DNA of 64,000 nucleotides, taken from contig NZ_CP157793.1 of the NCBI RefSeq assembly GCF_040110915.1, positions 1,996,939-2,060,938 of the forward strand, written 5' to 3'. Below the pieces are notes generated by a model. The model was given only the letters and a program-made list of their open reading frames with translations, had not been told where the DNA came from and did no database searches. A program made the position numbers and the translations under genes. Source of the DNA: Stappia sp. (lineage in GTDB: Bacteria; Pseudomonadota; Alphaproteobacteria; Rhizobiales; Stappiaceae). Below, piece after piece: positions 46,473-56,212 of the stretch. Numbering within the stretch: position 1 is the stretch's first letter; the number at the start of each line of letters is the position of its first letter.

Positions 46473-47231
46473 ATGACGAGATTGCTTGCGGCCGCGCTGA
46501 CGGTGACCGCCCTCCTTCTGATCCCCGCGACCGGCCCGGCGCAGGCGGACGACGCGCTGACGCGCGGCGACGTCGAGACCATCGTGCGCGAATATCTGAT
46601 CGACAACCCGGATGTGATCCGCGAGGCGCTGGAGGAACTGGAGCGGCGCGAGGTCGAGGCGGCCAACCGCGCCCGCACCGAGCAGCTCGACCAGATCTCC
46701 GAGGTTCTGCTGAATTCCACGCGTCAGGTCGAGCTCGGCAATCCCGACGGCGACGTCACCATGGTCGAGTTCTTCGATTACAACTGCGGCTACTGCAAGC
46801 GCGCCATGGCCGACATGCTCAAGCTGATGGAGCAGGATCCGGAGCTGCGCGTGGTGCTCAAGGAGTTTCCCGTGCTCGGACAGGGCTCGGTGGAGGCCGC
46901 GCAGGTCGCGGTCGCCGTCAGCCATGTGGCACCCGACGCCTATCTCGATTTCCACAAGGCCTTGATGAACACGCGCGGCCAGGCGAACCTCGCCAGCGCG
47001 CTCGCCGCGGCCAAGGACGTCGGGCTCGACGTGGCCAAGGTGGAAGCGGCCATCGGCGAACCGGAAGTCAACGCGACCATCGAGGAGGTCTACATGCTGG
47101 CCCGCCGGCTCGGCCTCAACGGCACGCCCGCCTATGTGATCGGCGACGAGGTGCTGATGGGGGCGGTCGGCTTCGACCGGCTCAAGACCCAGATCGACAC
47201 GACGCGCGATTGCGGCGAGACCACCTGCTGA
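46473..47231 (+). CDS. DsbA-family periplasmic thiol-disulfide protein
   Basis: A 252-residue exported protein with a signal peptide (residues 1-25, ending PAQA). A helical, charged N-terminal region (about 28-75, TRGDVETIVREYLIDNPDVIREALEEL) resembles that of Com1/ScsC-type oligomerising proteins. The thioredoxin fold follows, with active site CGYC in FFDYNCGYCKRA and the cis-Pro in LNGTPAYVIG. It is probably an oxidase or isomerase for periplasmic disulfides. Two extra cysteines sit at the extreme C-terminus (CGETTC). Confidence 0.92.
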   Translation: MTRLLAAALTVTALLLIPATGPAQADDALTRGDVETIVREYLIDNPDVIREALEELERREVEAANRARTEQLDQISEVLLNSTRQVELGNPDGDVTMVEFFDYNCGYCKRAMADMLKLMEQDPELRVVLKEFPVLGQGSVEAAQVAVAVSHVAPDAYLDFHKALMNTRGQANLASALAAAKDVGLDVAKVEAAIGEPEVNATIEEVYMLARRLGLNGTPAYVIGDEVLMGAVGFDRLKTQIDTTRDCGETTC

Positions 47232-47416
47232 TCGCCGCCGGGCCGTTTCCCGCATGGCCGTCTGCGACGCTGGGGATGCCCCGTTCCGGGGCCCTGGCCG
47301 CGGTCGCGGCACCCCGCTCCCGCAACGGCCCTTCCCCTGAACCGGCGGAATGCCTATAAGGGGCGACATATCGCGCGGCGCGACCGGTCGTGCCGCGCCG
47401 TCCATGCGGGGAGTGC

Positions 47417-47857
47417 ATGTCCGCCTCTGTCTTCGTCCTCAACGGCCCCAATCTCAACCGGCTCGGCACCCGCGAGCCCGACACCTACGGGACCACCACG
47501 CTCGGCGATATCGAGCGCCTGTGCCGGGGCGTGGGCGAGGATCTCGATCTGGAAATCGACTTCCGCCAGACCAATCACGAAGGCGTGCTGGTGGACTGGA
47601 TCCAGGAGGCCGGCGACCTCGCGCAGGGGCTGCTGCTCAACCCCGCCGCCTTCACTCACACGTCGGTGGCGATCCACGACGCCATCCGCGCGGCGGAAAT
47701 CCCCACCGTTGAAGTGCATTTGTCGAATGTCTTCGCGCGCGAGGAATTCCGCCATCATTCGTATGTATCGCCGGTCGCGCTTGGTGTGATATGCGGCTTC
47801 GGTGCGACCGGTTACCGGCTCGGCCTAGAAGCGCTGTCCACCGTGATTAGACCCTGA
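47417..47857 (+). CDS. aroQ: 3-dehydroquinate dehydratase, type II
   Basis: A 146-residue dodecameric enzyme for the third step of the shikimate pathway. Key segments are [20 protein letters not shown] (with the catalytic Arg and Tyr), [32 protein letters not shown] and [22 protein letters not shown] 47417 with GGGAG before it is used. It is 36 bases upstream of accB, an arrangement common in alphaproteobacteria. Confidence 0.97.
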   Translation: MSASVFVLNGPNLNRLGTREPDTYGTTTLGDIERLCRGVGEDLDLEIDFRQTNHEGVLVDWIQEAGDLAQGLLLNPAAFTHTSVAIHDAIRAAEIPTVEVHLSNVFAREEFRHHSYVSPVALGVICGFGATGYRLGLEALSTVIRP

Positions 47858-47893
47858 CGCCGGCCCGCCCCCTCAAACGAACGCAAGAAAGCC

Positions 47894-48349
47894 ATGTCGA
47901 ACAAGAAGAACACACTCGATCAGGACCTCATCCGCCAGCTTGCCCTGCTGCTCGACGAGACGAACCTGACGGAAATCGAACTGGAACGCGACGACTTCCG
48001 CGTGCGCGTCGCCCGTCAGATGACGATCGAGGCTCCGGTCACCACCGCCGCGCCGGCAGCCCCCGCGGCCCCCGCCGCCGCGCCGGCGGCCACGTCGGCC
48101 GAGGCCGAGGCGCATCCCGGCGAAGTCCCCTCGCCGATGGTGGGCACCGCCTATCGCTCGCCCGAGCCCGGCGCGCGGCCCTTCGTCGAGGTCGGCGACA
48201 CGGTCGCGGTCGGCGACACGCTGATGATCGTCGAGGCGATGAAAACCATGAACCAGATCCCGTCGCCGCGTGCGGGCCGGGTGGCGGCGGTCCTCGTCGA
48301 GGACGGCCAGCCGGTGGAATTCGGCGAGCCCCTCGTTATCCTCGAGTGA
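47894..48349 (+). CDS. accB: Biotin carboxyl carrier protein of acetyl-CoA carboxylase
   Basis: A 151-residue carrier. An N-terminal helix region ([23 protein letters not shown]) and an Ala/Pro linker (about residues 53-75) lead to the biotinyl domain. The biotin-accepting Lys lies in [11 protein letters not shown] near residue 117. The domain start [26 protein letters not shown] is standard. It carries CO2 for malonyl-CoA production, feeding the fab genes. The accC start follows closely. Confidence 0.97.
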   Translation: MSNKKNTLDQDLIRQLALLLDETNLTEIELERDDFRVRVARQMTIEAPVTTAAPAAPAAPAAAPAATSAEAEAHPGEVPSPMVGTAYRSPEPGARPFVEVGDTVAVGDTLMIVEAMKTMNQIPSPRAGRVAAVLVEDGQPVEFGEPLVILE

Positions 48350-48363
48350 CGGAGGCGGCCCCG

Positions 48364-49713
48364 GTGTTTTCCAAGATCCTGATCGCGAATCGCGGCGAGA
48401 TCGCGCTGCGCGTCCTGCGCGCCTGCAAGGAGCTCGGCATCCAGACGGTGGCGGTTCACTCCACCGCCGATGCCGATGCGATGCACGTGCGCCTCGCCGA
48501 CGAAAGCGTGTGCGTGGGCCCTCCGGCCGCCCGCGACAGCTATCTCAACATCCCCCAGTTGCTCGCCGCCTGCGAGATCACCGGCGCGGACGCGGTGCAT
48601 CCCGGCTACGGCTTCCTGTCGGAGAACGCCCGTTTCGCGGACATTCTCGACGAGCACAAGATCGGCTTCATCGGCCCGACCGCCGAGCACATCCGCATCA
48701 TGGGCGACAAGATCGCGGCGAAACAGACCGCCCGCGATCTCGGCATTCCCGTGGTGCCCGGCTCCGACGGCGCGGTGACGCCGGACGACGACGCCCATGC
48801 CATTGCCCGCGAGATCGGCTATCCGGTTCTGGTCAAGGCGGCCTCCGGCGGCGGCGGGCGTGGCATGAAGGTCGCCCGCAGCGCGGACGAGCTCGATACC
48901 GCACTCTCCACCGCCCGCTCCGAGGCCAAGGCCGCCTTCGGCGACGATGCGCTCTACATGGAAAAGTATCTCGCCAAGCCGCGGCACATCGAGATCCAGG
49001 TGCTCGGCGACGGCCAGGGCAACGCCATCCATCTGGGCGAACGCGACTGCTCCCTGCAGCGCCGGCACCAGAAGGTGTGGGAGGAAGCCCCTTCCCCCGC
49101 GCTCAATGCCGGGAGCCGCAAGGAGATCGGCGAGATCGTCGCCAACGCCATGCGCAAGCTGAAGTATCGCGGCGTCGGCACGGTGGAGTTCCTCTATGAG
49201 GATGGCCGATTCTATTTCATCGAGATGAACACCCGGCTGCAGGTGGAGCATCCGGTGACAGAGATGATCACCGGCATCGATCTGGTCAACGAACAGATCC
49301 GCATCGCCTCCGGCGCGGCTCTGCAGATCACGCAGGACGACGTGACCTTCGAGGGTCACGCCATCGAGTGCCGCATCAACGCGGAAAATCCGCGGACCTT
49401 CGCCCCCTCGCCGGGTCGCATCACCTATTACCACCCGCCGGGCGGTCTCGGGGTGCGCGTCGATTCGGCGGTGTATCAGGGCTATCGGATCCCGCCGCAC
49501 TATGACAGTCTGATCGGCAAGCTGATCGTTCACGGGCGCAACCGCGTCGAATGCATGATGCGCCTGCGTCGCTGCCTCGACGAGTTCGTGGTCGACGGGA
49601 TCGACAGCACCATTCCCCTGTTCCGCGATCTCGTGGACAATCAGGACATCGCCAACGGGATGTACGATATCCACTGGCTGGAGAAATATCTGGCGACCCA
49701 GTCGGACGACTAG
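48364..49713 (+). CDS. accC: Biotin carboxylase of acetyl-CoA carboxylase
   Basis: A 449-residue ATP-grasp enzyme that carboxylates the biotin on Acc[21 protein letters not shown] is the canonical start, the glycine-rich ATP loop is [12 protein letters not shown], and [22 protein letters not shown] carries catalytic residues. GTG 48364, eight bases after GGAGG, gives the usual N-terminus. A GTG at 48346 overlapping the accB stop is the alternative and would add six residues. Translation is probably coupled to accB. Confidence 0.97.
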   Translation: MFSKILIANRGEIALRVLRACKELGIQTVAVHSTADADAMHVRLADESVCVGPPAARDSYLNIPQLLAACEITGADAVHPGYGFLSENARFADILDEHKIGFIGPTAEHIRIMGDKIAAKQTARDLGIPVVPGSDGAVTPDDDAHAIAREIGYPVLVKAASGGGGRGMKVARSADELDTALSTARSEAKAAFGDDALYMEKYLAKPRHIEIQVLGDGQGNAIHLGERDCSLQRRHQKVWEEAPSPALNAGSRKEIGEIVANAMRKLKYRGVGTVEFLYEDGRFYFIEMNTRLQVEHPVTEMITGIDLVNEQIRIASGAALQITQDDVTFEGHAIECRINAENPRTFAPSPGRITYYHPPGGLGVRVDSAVYQGYRIPPHYDSLIGKLIVHGRNRVECMMRLRRCLDEFVVDGIDSTIPLFRDLVDNQDIANGMYDIHWLEKYLATQSDD

Positions 49714-49766
49714 GGGGCGCATCGACGCCCCTCATCGTTCGACCGTCGCCGTGCCGGGAGGCCGCA

Positions 49767-50450
49767 ATGGCCGCGACCACGTCCGACCCGCTCGTCATTA
49801 CCCCGCAGGTGTTGCTCAAGGCCTACGCCTGCGGGATCTTTCCCATGGCGGAGTCGGCGGACGATCCGAACCTGTTCTGGATCGAGCCCGAGCATCGCGG
49901 CATCCTTCCGCTGGCCGACGTCCATGTTCCCAAACGCCTGCGGCGGACGATTCGCCAGGATGTCTTCGAGGTGCGCGTCGACTGCGATTTCCAGGGCGTC
50001 ATCGACGCTTGCGCGGAACCGCAGCCGGGCCGGCAGAAGACCTGGATCAACAGCGAAATCCGCCGTCTCTACGGGGCGCTCTTCGACATGGGCTTCTGCC
50101 ACACCGTCGAGGCATGGCGCGACGGACAGCTGGTCGGCGGCCTTTACGGCGTGTCGCTCGGGGCGGCCTTCTTCGGCGAGAGCATGTTCTCGCGCGAGCG
50201 CGATGCCTCGAAGGTCGCGCTCGTGCACCTGGCGGCGCGGCTGATCGCCGGCACCTACTCCCTGCTCGACACGCAATTCGTGACCGGCCACCTGGCGCAG
50301 TTCGGCACCTGCGAAGTGCCCAAGGCGCGCTACAACCGCATGCTCGAGGCGGCCCTGCAACGCCACGCCGAGTTTCACGCCCTGCCGGAAACGGCCTCGG
50401 GCGAGACGGTCCTGTCGGTCCTCGACGCGGTGGACGCGCGCGGCGCGTGA
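49767..50450 (+). CDS. aat: Leucyl/phenylalanyl-tRNA--protein transferase
   Basis: A 227-residue N-end-rule enzyme that adds Leu or Phe to proteins with N-terminal Lys or Arg, marking them for Clp[63 protein letters not shown] and [29 protein letters not shown] are all family hallmarks. GGGAGG precedes ATG 49767. It follows accC by 53 bases; this order is common in rhizobial relatives. Confidence 0.96.
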   Translation: MAATTSDPLVITPQVLLKAYACGIFPMAESADDPNLFWIEPEHRGILPLADVHVPKRLRRTIRQDVFEVRVDCDFQGVIDACAEPQPGRQKTWINSEIRRLYGALFDMGFCHTVEAWRDGQLVGGLYGVSLGAAFFGESMFSRERDASKVALVHLAARLIAGTYSLLDTQFVTGHLAQFGTCEVPKARYNRMLEAALQRHAEFHALPETASGETVLSVLDAVDARGA

Positions 50451-50501
50451 CGCCCGAGGACCAGTGGCGACCCTTCAGACCGCCCTCACTCAGCCCGCCC
50501 C

Positions 50502-51149
50502 TCAGCCCATATCGAGCAACGCCGCGATCTCGTCGGCGAGCGCCTGCGCCTCCGCAGCCCCCTTGCCGCGCGGATCGCTCTCCAGAACGGTGCGCCCCTC
50601 GCCCATCGACGCGGCGAAGGCGGTGCGGTTGCCAAGCCGCGCTTGGGCCGTGCGGAAGTCGCTTTCGGCGATCGCCTTGAGCATGTCGCCGGTCAGCGCG
50701 GCGCGCGGCGGCACGCGGTTGAGCACGACGAGCGACGGCGTCCCCTCGCGCCGGGCGATCTCCACCGTCTGCCCGGTGGCCCAGATGTCGACGGGCGTCG
50801 GCTGAACCGGGATCACCACCAGCGCCGCCGCCTCGATGGCCGGGCGCACGTCGGAATCGGTCTTGGGCGGCGTGTCGACGATCACCGCGCCATGGTCGCG
50901 CGCCAGCGCGCGCGCCTCGCGCCGGGCGCCCCAGCCGCTGGAGGTGCGAAAGGTCAGCCCCGTCCCGCCCTCGCCAAGCAGTTCCTCCCGGGTTTCGAAC
51001 CAGGTGCCGAGAGAGCCTTGCGGATCCACATCGACCAGCGCCACGGGGAAGTCCCCGGCGCGCGCGAGCGCGACCGCCAGATGGGCCGCGAGCGTGGTCT
51101 TGCCGGAGCCGCCCTTTTGCTGGGCTACGGAGACGATTCGACCGCTCAT
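50502..51149 (-). CDS. ParA-family ATPase
   Basis: A 215-residue ParA/MinD-type ATPase. The deviant Walker A is QQKGGSGKTTLAAHLAV near residues 10-26, switch I includes VDVDPQGSLGTWFE and switch II VIVDTPPKTDSDV. There is no N-terminal DNA-binding domain and no ParB partner nearby, so it is an orphan ParA. These often position protein clusters or other cargo rather than DNA. ATG 51149 with AAGGAA before it is used; the frame is open farther upstream. The cargo is unknown. Confidence 0.9.
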   Translation of the reverse strand: MSGRIVSVAQQKGGSGKTTLAAHLAVALARAGDFPVALVDVDPQGSLGTWFETREELLGEGGTGLTFRTSSGWGARREARALARDHGAVIVDTPPKTDSDVRPAIEAAALVVIPVQPTPVDIWATGQTVEIARREGTPSLVVLNRVPPRAALTGDMLKAIAESDFRTAQARLGNRTAFAASMGEGRTVLESDPRGKGAAEAQALADEIAALLDMG

Positions 51150-51435
51150 GTCATGTTCCTTCCCGATGTCACCGGAATTTTTGCACCGCACCAAGTCAAT
51201 GACAATGCCCCTTTCGCAAGGCTTGTCGCCCGCAGCGCGACAAGACGCCGGGCCGGTGTCCGGTTCTGGACCGGGGACGCGAACTTGCCTACAAGGAGAT
51301 GCGGTCCACCCGCCGGTCGAGGTCGTCGCGTCGACACGCTCCCACGGCCCTTCCGCGGGCGCGCCCCGACCGACGCGAAGCACCGACGCGGGATCCGGGC
51401 CCGCGCCCGCCTCATCCGATCAAGGGAGTTTCTTC

Positions 51436-52134
<699 letters not shown>

Positions 52135-52150
52135 CCGGGAGCCTGCCCGC

Positions 52151-52951
52151 TTGACCCGCCCCGCGACGAGATCCGCCGGCGAGGGGGCCGCGTCCCCTCG
52201 CCGTCCCCCCGTGGGACCGGCTACGGTGCTGCGCTCGCTCACCTTTCTCGCGATTCCTCTGGCGACGCTCGTCGTCTTCGCGCCCCTTTGCGTGCTTCTG
52301 GTCCTGCCGCGCCGATTCTGTCTGGCGGTGGTGCGGACCGTGATCCGGGGATGGCTCTGGGCGCTGAAGGTCCTGTGCGGCCTCACCTACGAGGTGCGCG
52401 GCCGCGATCATCTCGACGCCGCCGGTCCCTGCCTCGTCGCCGCGAAGCATCAGTCGGCCTTCGAAACCCTGGCGTTGCAGGTCATTCTGGACGACCCGGC
52501 GATCGTCCTGAAACGCGAGCTGACCTACATTCCCGTCGCCGGCTGGGCCATGTGGCGGCTGAAGCACATCGCCATCGACCGCGGCGCGGGCGCGCCGGCG
52601 CTGATGAGCCTGATCCGCACAGCCAAGGCCCGTCTGAGGGAGGGCCGGTCCGTGGTGATCTTCCCGGAGGGCACGCGGCGGGCCCCGGGCGCCCCGCCGG
52701 ACTACAAGCCGGGCGTCGTGGCGCTGTACCGCGCGCTGAATGTTCCCTGCATTCCGGTCGCGCTCAATTCCGGGGTGTTCTGGCCGCGCCGCAGCCTCTG
52801 GCGCCATTCCGGCACCATCGTCATCGACATTCTGCCCCCGATTGCCCCGGGACTGCGTCCCGACGCCTTTTCGGACCGCCTGCAAGAGGCCATCGAACAC
52901 CGCTCGCAGGCGCTCGCCGAGCCGCAGCGCACTGGACCGGCGCATCCGTGA
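52151..52951 (+). CDS. plsC: PlsC-type lysophospholipid acyltransferase
   Basis: A 266-residue membrane acyltransferase, probably 1-acyl-glycerol-3-phosphate acyltransferase. An N-terminal hydrophobic segment (about residues 30-53) precedes the catalytic motif KHQSAFET. This is His-x4-Glu rather than the commoner His-x4-Asp, as in many alphaproteobacterial members. Motif III is VIFPEGTRR and motif IV is CIPVALNSG. The start is a TTG at 52151; a later GTG (52223) cannot be excluded. It follows the FAH gene closely, and the ACP operon begins about 310 bases later. Confidence 0.88.
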   Translation: MTRPATRSAGEGAASPRRPPVGPATVLRSLTFLAIPLATLVVFAPLCVLLVLPRRFCLAVVRTVIRGWLWALKVLCGLTYEVRGRDHLDAAGPCLVAAKHQSAFETLALQVILDDPAIVLKRELTYIPVAGWAMWRLKHIAIDRGAGAPALMSLIRTAKARLREGRSVVIFPEGTRRAPGAPPDYKPGVVALYRALNVPCIPVALNSGVFWPRRSLWRHSGTIVIDILPPIAPGLRPDAFSDRLQEAIEHRSQALAEPQRTGPAHP

Positions 52952-53265
52952 AGCCAATTGGCCGGCCCTGGCCGCTGGACGTTGGAGGGGCGAGACTGGT
53001 AAAAGCGACGAGTACATATCCGCGCCCGGACGGGGCCAGCCGCGGGTGTCTTGCAAAGGACCCACCCTCCCGTTTTCCGTCATGACGTCCGGTCGTGACG
53101 GTCCCGACCGCGCGACGGATGACCCGATACCACTCGCTGGCGCAACGCAGCCGGGAGGCCCCGTGCGGATTCGCGGCCGATTTCACGAAATTGGCTCTGG
53201 AACCTCGTCCCGCGACCTCTTATGACAGCGGCATGAAAACACGATCTCAGGAACTGGGACACGAG
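52952..53265. other. Region upstream of the ACP operon
   Basis: 314 bases without a supported gene. It should hold the promoter of the four-gene acyl operon, but no good -35/-10 pair is visible by eye. An in-frame ATG at 53233 could add 11 residues to the ACP but has no ribosome-binding site. Confidence 0.4.
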
Positions 53266-53538
53266 ATGGAAAACATGGCCGAAGGGATCGATCCGGCAAC
53301 GCTCGAGCGCCTGCTGGATCTCGTCGCCAAGGAAGGCATGGTGGAGCGCGAGACGCTGAAGCCGGATGCCACCTTCGAGGATCTGGGCATCCAGTCTGCG
53401 GACATGGTTGTGATCCTGATGGCGATCGAGGAGGAATTCGGTGTCTACATCCCCGTCGACGGCGATCTGGCCGACGCCGAGACGGTGGGCGATTTCCTGA
53501 AGGTTCTCGCGGCGCGCATGAAGGAAGACGCTGCGTGA
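53266..53538 (+). CDS. Specialised acyl carrier protein
   Basis: A 90-residue acidic phosphopantetheine carrier. The modification serine is Ser44 in LGIQSADMVVILMAIEEEFGVYI; the usual DSL is changed to QSA, unlike AcpP at 202-438. It is therefore likely to serve its own synthase rather than the housekeeping cycle. The start at 53266 is uncertain (53233 and 53275 are alternatives). Its stop overlaps the next start in a GTGA arrangement, so it is translationally coupled to the ketoacyl synthase. The pairing recalls NodF with NodE. Confidence 0.87.
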   Translation: MENMAEGIDPATLERLLDLVAKEGMVERETLKPDATFEDLGIQSADMVVILMAIEEEFGVYIPVDGDLADAETVGDFLKVLAARMKEDAA

Positions 53539-54755
53539 GTACCCAGACACGTCGCGTCGTCGTGACAGGAATGGGGGCCGTGACGGCCGCCGGACAGACC
53601 GCCGAAACACTCTGGGATGCCGCGCGCAGCGGCCGAACGGGCGTTTCCGAATTCCATCTGGAACGCTATCCGCGCCAGCGCATCACCAAGGCGGCCCATA
53701 TTCCCGACTTCGATCCGGCCGATCACCTGAGCGCGCAGGAGATCAAGACGACGGACCGCTTCGCCCAATTCGCGCTGGTCGCGGCCAAACAGGCCCTGGA
53801 ACAGGCCGGGATGGACACCGACGCGCCGCTCGGCGCGCGCACCGGCGCCATCATCGGCTCCGGCATCGGCGGCTCCTGGACGAATGACGACGGGCACTAC
53901 GGCTTCTACGTGACCAAGACCCGCCCCGACCTGATGACCATCGCCAAGGTGATGCCGAACGCCGCCGCCTCGCAGGTCAGCATGCGCTTCGGTGTGCGCG
54001 GGCCGTCGCTGGCCGTCTCCAGCGCCTGCGCGTCCGGCACACAGGCCATCGGCTACGGCCTGCAGCTCATCCGCTCCGGCATGATCGACCGCTGTCTGGT
54101 CGGCGGCAGCGAGGCCCTGCTCACGCCCGCGACCTTCCGGGCCTGGGAGATCCTGCGCGTGATGGCGCCGGAGGCCTGCCGTCCGTTTTCCGACAAGCGC
54201 AACGGCATGGTGCTCGGCGAAGGCGCGGCGGTGCTGATGATCGAGGATCTCGAGCACGCGCTGGCGCGCGGCGCCACGCCGATCGCCGAGATCGCCGGCT
54301 ACGGCACGACCAGCGACGCCGGCGACCTGCTGCGCCCGACCGTGGACGGACCGGAAGCCTCGATGCGCAACGCCATCGAGGATGCCGGTCTTTCGCCGAC
54401 GGACATCGGCTACGTCAACGCCCACGGCACGGGCACGATCCTCAACGACATCTCCGAGACCCAGGCCCTGCGCAACGTCTTCGGCGACCGGCTCGACGAG
54501 TTGCCCGTGTCCTCGACCAAGCCGATCCACGGCCACGCCCTCGGCGCGGCGGGCGCCATCGAACTCGTCATCACGATCCGGGCGCTCACCGAGCAGGTCG
54601 CGCCGCCGACGATCAACTGGGTCGCCCCCGATCCCAAGTGCCGGCTCGATCCGGTGGCGAACGAGGCCCGCCCCGCTCCCATCACGGCCGCGCTCAGCAA
54701 TTCCTTCGCCTTCGGCGGCATCAATGCGACGCTCGCCGTGCGCACCCTGAGCTGA
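53535..54755 (+). CDS. NodE-like beta-ketoacyl-ACP synthase
   Basis: A 406-residue condensing enzyme of the FabF/NodE type. The catalytic triad is complete: Cys165 (SSACASGTQA), His297 (NAHGTGT) and His334 (KPIHGHALGAAG). The segments SxxAxGHVS-like PNAAASQVSMRFGVRGPSL, FRAWEILRVMAPEACRPFS and the SSTKPIHGHALGAAGAIELV run recall NodE, the nodulation synthase, more than housekeeping FabF by eye. The GTG start at 53535 overlaps the ACP stop. It probably elongates acyl chains on the adjacent ACP. Confidence 0.9.
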   Translation: MSTQTRRVVVTGMGAVTAAGQTAETLWDAARSGRTGVSEFHLERYPRQRITKAAHIPDFDPADHLSAQEIKTTDRFAQFALVAAKQALEQAGMDTDAPLGARTGAIIGSGIGGSWTNDDGHYGFYVTKTRPDLMTIAKVMPNAAASQVSMRFGVRGPSLAVSSACASGTQAIGYGLQLIRSGMIDRCLVGGSEALLTPATFRAWEILRVMAPEACRPFSDKRNGMVLGEGAAVLMIEDLEHALARGATPIAEIAGYGTTSDAGDLLRPTVDGPEASMRNAIEDAGLSPTDIGYVNAHGTGTILNDISETQALRNVFGDRLDELPVSSTKPIHGHALGAAGAIELVITIRALTEQVAPPTINWVAPDPKCRLDPVANEARPAPITAALSNSFAFGGINATLAVRTLS

Positions 54756-54765
54756 CGCAGACGCC

Positions 54766-55221
54766 ATGATCGCACCGGACGCGCCCGGCTGGACGCCGCT
54801 TTGCGTGGAAACGCTGGAGACCGGGCCGGCCGCCGTCGACGCCTTCGCCGCGGCCCTCGCCGGTTCCGCGCGCCCGGATCCGGTTTCCCCGCGCGTGCCG
54901 GCGACCTTCGCCTTCACCGTGCTGGCGCGGCCCGCGGTCGTCGATCATCTGGAACGCCTGGCGCGGGAGCGCGACGCGGTGCTGGTGCATCAGGCCCAGT
55001 CCTTCGCCTTCGCCGAGGATCTTGAGCGCCGGTGCCGCTATACGGTCGTCATCGACTGGCAGCAAAGCCCGAAGCGGGCGGACCGGCTGACGCTGCGCGG
55101 GCGCGTCCATCGCGAGACGGCCGACCCCGCGGCCGAGGCTGCGCTGCAGGAGTTCCAGGCGGAAATCGTGCTGTTCGAGAACCGTCGAGAACCGACGGCG
55201 ACGGAGGCCGGCGATGCGTGA
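54766..55221 (+). CDS. MaoC-like dehydratase, non-catalytic subunit (HadA-like)
   Basis: A 151-residue protein that looks like the N-terminal half of a MaoC/FAS1-type dehydratase. VPATFAFTVLARPAVVDHLERL is followed by a hotdog-like pattern (VLVHQAQSFAFAEDLERRCRYTVV to EFQAEIVLFENR). The catalytic Asp/His of hotdog dehydratases is absent, as expected for the structural subunit of a HadAB-type pair. It starts 10 bases after the ketoacyl synthase and overlaps the next gene by 8 bases. The family call is by sequence pattern and is less certain than its partners. Confidence 0.68.
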   Translation: MIAPDAPGWTPLCVETLETGPAAVDAFAAALAGSARPDPVSPRVPATFAFTVLARPAVVDHLERLARERDAVLVHQAQSFAFAEDLERRCRYTVVIDWQQSPKRADRLTLRGRVHRETADPAAEAALQEFQAEIVLFENRREPTATEAGDA

Positions 55222-55609
55222 ACCGCAGCCCGACGTCGGCACGCTTCTTCCCGCCGCCCCTTTCGAGCCGCTCGACGCGGCGCAGGTGACGGCCTATGCC
55301 GAGGCATCCGGCGACCGCAACCCGATCCACCTCGATGACGCGCGCGCCCGCGCCGCCGGACTGCCGGGGCGGATTGTGCACGGCATGCTGATCATGGGTC
55401 AGTTCGAGGCGGCCCTGCGCGCCTGGCGCCCCGAGGCGCGCATCCTCACCCTGCAGACGCGCTTCCTGAAACCGCTGGCGGTCGGAACGGCTGTTGCCGT
55501 GCGCGGACGCATCGCCAAGGTCGAGGCGGACCGCATCATCGTGCGGCTCAGCGTGCAGGACGGCGACGGCGCCACCTATTGCATCGGCGACGCGACCGTC
55601 GCGGCCTGA
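55214..55609 (+). CDS. MaoC-like (R)-hydroxyacyl dehydratase, catalytic subunit (HadB-like)
   Basis: A 131-residue single-hotdog hydratase/dehydratase. The signature YAEASGDRNPIHLDDARARAAG (with Asp34 and His39) and RIVHGMLIMGQ are those of MaoC-type (R)-specific enoyl hydratases and of HadB. Together with the preceding gene it would form a heterodimer that dehydrates 3-hydroxyacyl-ACP. It is the last gene of the operon, with a hairpin downstream. No enoyl reductase gene is present in the unit. Confidence 0.87.
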   Translation: MREPQPDVGTLLPAAPFEPLDAAQVTAYAEASGDRNPIHLDDARARAAGLPGRIVHGMLIMGQFEAALRAWRPEARILTLQTRFLKPLAVGTAVAVRGRIAKVEADRIIVRLSVQDGDGATYCIGDATVAA

Positions 55610-55641
55610 AGTTCGCGCTCCCGATCATGCCATACCGCGAC

Positions 55642-55665
55642 GGGGCACCGCCCAAGCGGTGCCCC
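55642..55665. terminator. Hairpin between convergent HadB-like and rhodanese genes
   Basis: A perfect 10-base stem (GGGGCACCGC with GCGGTGCCCC) closes a four-base loop. There is no T-run on either side, so it may be a weak or Rho-aided terminator. Confidence 0.5.
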
Positions 55666-55687
55666 CCGCGCTTCGATCAGCCGTTGT

Positions 55688-56071
55688 TCATGCGCTGATG
55701 TTCATGCGCTTCGGCGCGCCGGAGGCCATGTCGGTGCCGACATAGGGCAGTCCCCCCTGCTTCCAGGCCGCCATGCCGCCTTCCATGTGGGCGATCTTGC
55801 CGAAGCCGGCCTCGAGGCAGGCGATCGCCGCCTTTTCCGAGCGCACCCCCGATCCGCAATGGAGCACGATCCGGCGGTCGGTCTCCTTCGGCAGATGCGT
55901 CGCGTCGAAGAAGGCGATGGGGCTGAGGACCGCACCTTCGATGTGATCGATCATGAACTCCTGCGGGCTGCGCACGTCGATCAGCAGGATTTCGCGCTTG
56001 GCAAGCGCATCGGCCACTTCCGCGGCCGTCCAGGTCTCGAGCGTGCGCCCGTTGATATCTTCGCTCTTCAT
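55688..56071 (-). CDS. Rhodanese-like domain protein
   Basis: A 127-residue single-domain sulfurtransferase. The CH2A-type element LLIDVRSPQEFMIDHIEGA and the active-site loop VLHCGSGVRSEKAA carry the catalytic Cys. EGGMAAWKQGGLP is the usual end motif. Such proteins move sulfane sulfur or detoxify thiol species. ATG 56071 with GGAG before it is chosen over upstream in-frame ATGs. It stands alone between two operons. Confidence 0.92.
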   Translation of the reverse strand: MKSEDINGRTLETWTAAEVADALAKREILLIDVRSPQEFMIDHIEGAVLSPIAFFDATHLPKETDRRIVLHCGSGVRSEKAAIACLEAGFGKIAHMEGGMAAWKQGGLPYVGTDMASGAPKRMNISA

Positions 56072-56212
56072 CCCGAAACTCCCGATTGGATGGTGGAGGC
56101 GGCGCGCCCGGCAAGGCCCTTCCCGGACGCCTCCGCTGGTGCTGACGCCCATCGATACAGCTTCGGCATGGCGTTTCAAGGGCCTGCGCAAAGAAGAAAA
56201 GACCGGGAAATC

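Noticed and set aside
53266..55609. Nodulation (nodFE) genes
   Set aside because: The ketoacyl synthase resembles NodE, but no nodABC, nod box or other symbiosis gene is present, so a Nod factor role is not supported.
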